Below are positions 63,799 to 64,000 of a stretch of 64,000 nt of DNA, in pieces. How positions within the stretch are numbered: position 1 is the first letter of the stretch; each line of letters starts with the position of its first letter. Source of the DNA: Castellaniella sp034674885 (GTDB taxonomy: Bacteria; Pseudomonadota; Gammaproteobacteria; Burkholderiales; Burkholderiaceae_B); assembly GCF_034674885.1 (NCBI RefSeq), contig NZ_JAUCDS010000001.1:1-64000 (forward strand). Reading direction: 5' to 3'. Below the pieces are notes generated by a model. It saw only the letters and a program-made list of their open reading frames with translations. It was not told where the DNA came from and ran no database searches. The position numbers were made by a program, and so were the translations under genes.

Positions 63799-64000
63799 AT
63801 GCTCAAAAACCTCTTTGCGGCCATGCCCGTCGATGCCGCCCACGAAGCCTTTGATGATCTATTGGATGTCCCTGGCCTGCGGATCGAGCGCATTGTGTCT
63901 CACGGGCAAAAAAGCCCATCGGACTTCTGGTACGAACAGGACGAGGATGAATGGGTCATCGTCCTGCAGGGCTCAGCCGCGTTGCAGGTCACAGGCCGGA
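63799..64000 (+). CDS. cupin-domain protein, N-terminal part (cut by window end)
   Basis: The first 67 codons of a gene that continues past the window. It begins MLKNLFAAMPVDAAHEAFDD, and shows the cupin pattern IVSHGQKSPSDFWYEQDEDEW followed by VIVLQGSAALQ, split here as metal-site motif 1 with Gln/Tyr/Glu ligands and the following strand. Small single-domain cupins of this kind are common; function cannot be given from the fragment. It lies 68 bases after the truncated LysR gene, so the original LysR-cupin pair may have been intact before the truncation (inference). Confidence 0.75.
   Translation, partial: MLKNLFAAMPVDAAHEAFDDLLDVPGLRIERIVSHGQKSPSDFWYEQDEDEWVIVLQGSAALQVTGR

Noticed and set aside
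61172..64000. Search for an att direct repeat of the tRNA-Phe 3' end and for an integrase gene
   Set aside because: No second copy of the T-arm/acceptor sequence and no tyrosine-recombinase motif was seen in the remaining 2.8 kb; the border may lie elsewhere or be eroded.

Overview
The window is a 64-kb piece of a GC-rich (mid-60s % by eye) betaproteobacterial chromosome. Gene content and order point to Burkholderiales, family Alcaligenaceae (Bordetella/Achromobacter/Castellaniella-like). Examples are gpmA-envC-ctpA-moeB, DUF4390-ntrY-response regulator beside rsmB, fmt-def-dprA, hemA-prfA-prmC-grxD-ubiX, and abundant LivFGHMK and TRAP uptake systems. The genus cannot be fixed from sequence reading alone. 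Genes are tightly packed, many with ATGA or TGATG start/stop overlaps.

Layout. 1-2.9 kb (+): end of a SIS-domain gene, dolP-like BON lipoprotein, TlpA-like thioredoxin, argB, pyrimidine 5'-nucleotidase. 2.9-7.4 kb (-): gpmA-envC-ctpA-moeB. 7.5-9.8 kb (+): rhodanese, grxC, secB, gpsA. 9.9-15.1 kb: trmL and comF (-), a BioC-like methyltransferase (+), rimO (-), rsmB (+). 15.2-18.8 kb (+): DUF4390, NtrY-type kinase, short NtrX-type regulator. 18.8-23.1 kb: fmt-def (-), dprA, mvaB and a PH-like membrane protein (+). 23.1-31.6 kb (-): a complete Liv-type ABC importer enclosed by two different acyl-CoA ligase genes, with a divergent Crp/Fnr regulator (31.7-32.4 kb). 32.4-38.4 kb (-): a second Liv system with a fused permease-ATPase, below a LysR gene. 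38.4-41.5 kb (-): cysHDN. 41.7-44.0 kb (+): gdhA-asparaginase. 44.1-46.4 kb (-): kbl-tdh. 46.6-49.1 kb (+): a periplasmic-sensor GGDEF/EAL protein. 49.2-52.8 kb (-): a TRAP transporter. 53.0-55.5 kb (+): two overlapping MFS genes. 55.5-61.0 kb (-): hemA-prfA-prmC-grxD-ubiX-HD-GYP. 61.1 kb: tRNA-Phe.

The only clearly accessory stretch is about 61.2-63.1 kb, next to tRNA-Phe. Its base composition is lower in GC and its gene density is low. It holds a NYN-LOTUS (OST-HTH) protein, the tail of a winged-helix gene, an inverted repeat with three 11-bp direct repeats, and a LysR gene without its DNA-binding domain. It reads as the worn remnant of a tRNA-associated insertion, although no integrase or att duplication is visible. 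After it comes the start of a cupin gene cut by the window end.

The best candidates for new biology are the Liv importer coupled to two CoA ligases (uptake and activation of an unknown carboxylic acid), the NYN-LOTUS gene in the tRNA-Phe remnant, the receiver plus Fis-HTH partner of NtrY without an AAA+ domain, the Gly/Tyr-rich tail on the TRAP permease, and intercistronic hairpins placed just after binding-protein genes. No CRISPR array, prophage or intact insertion sequence was seen.
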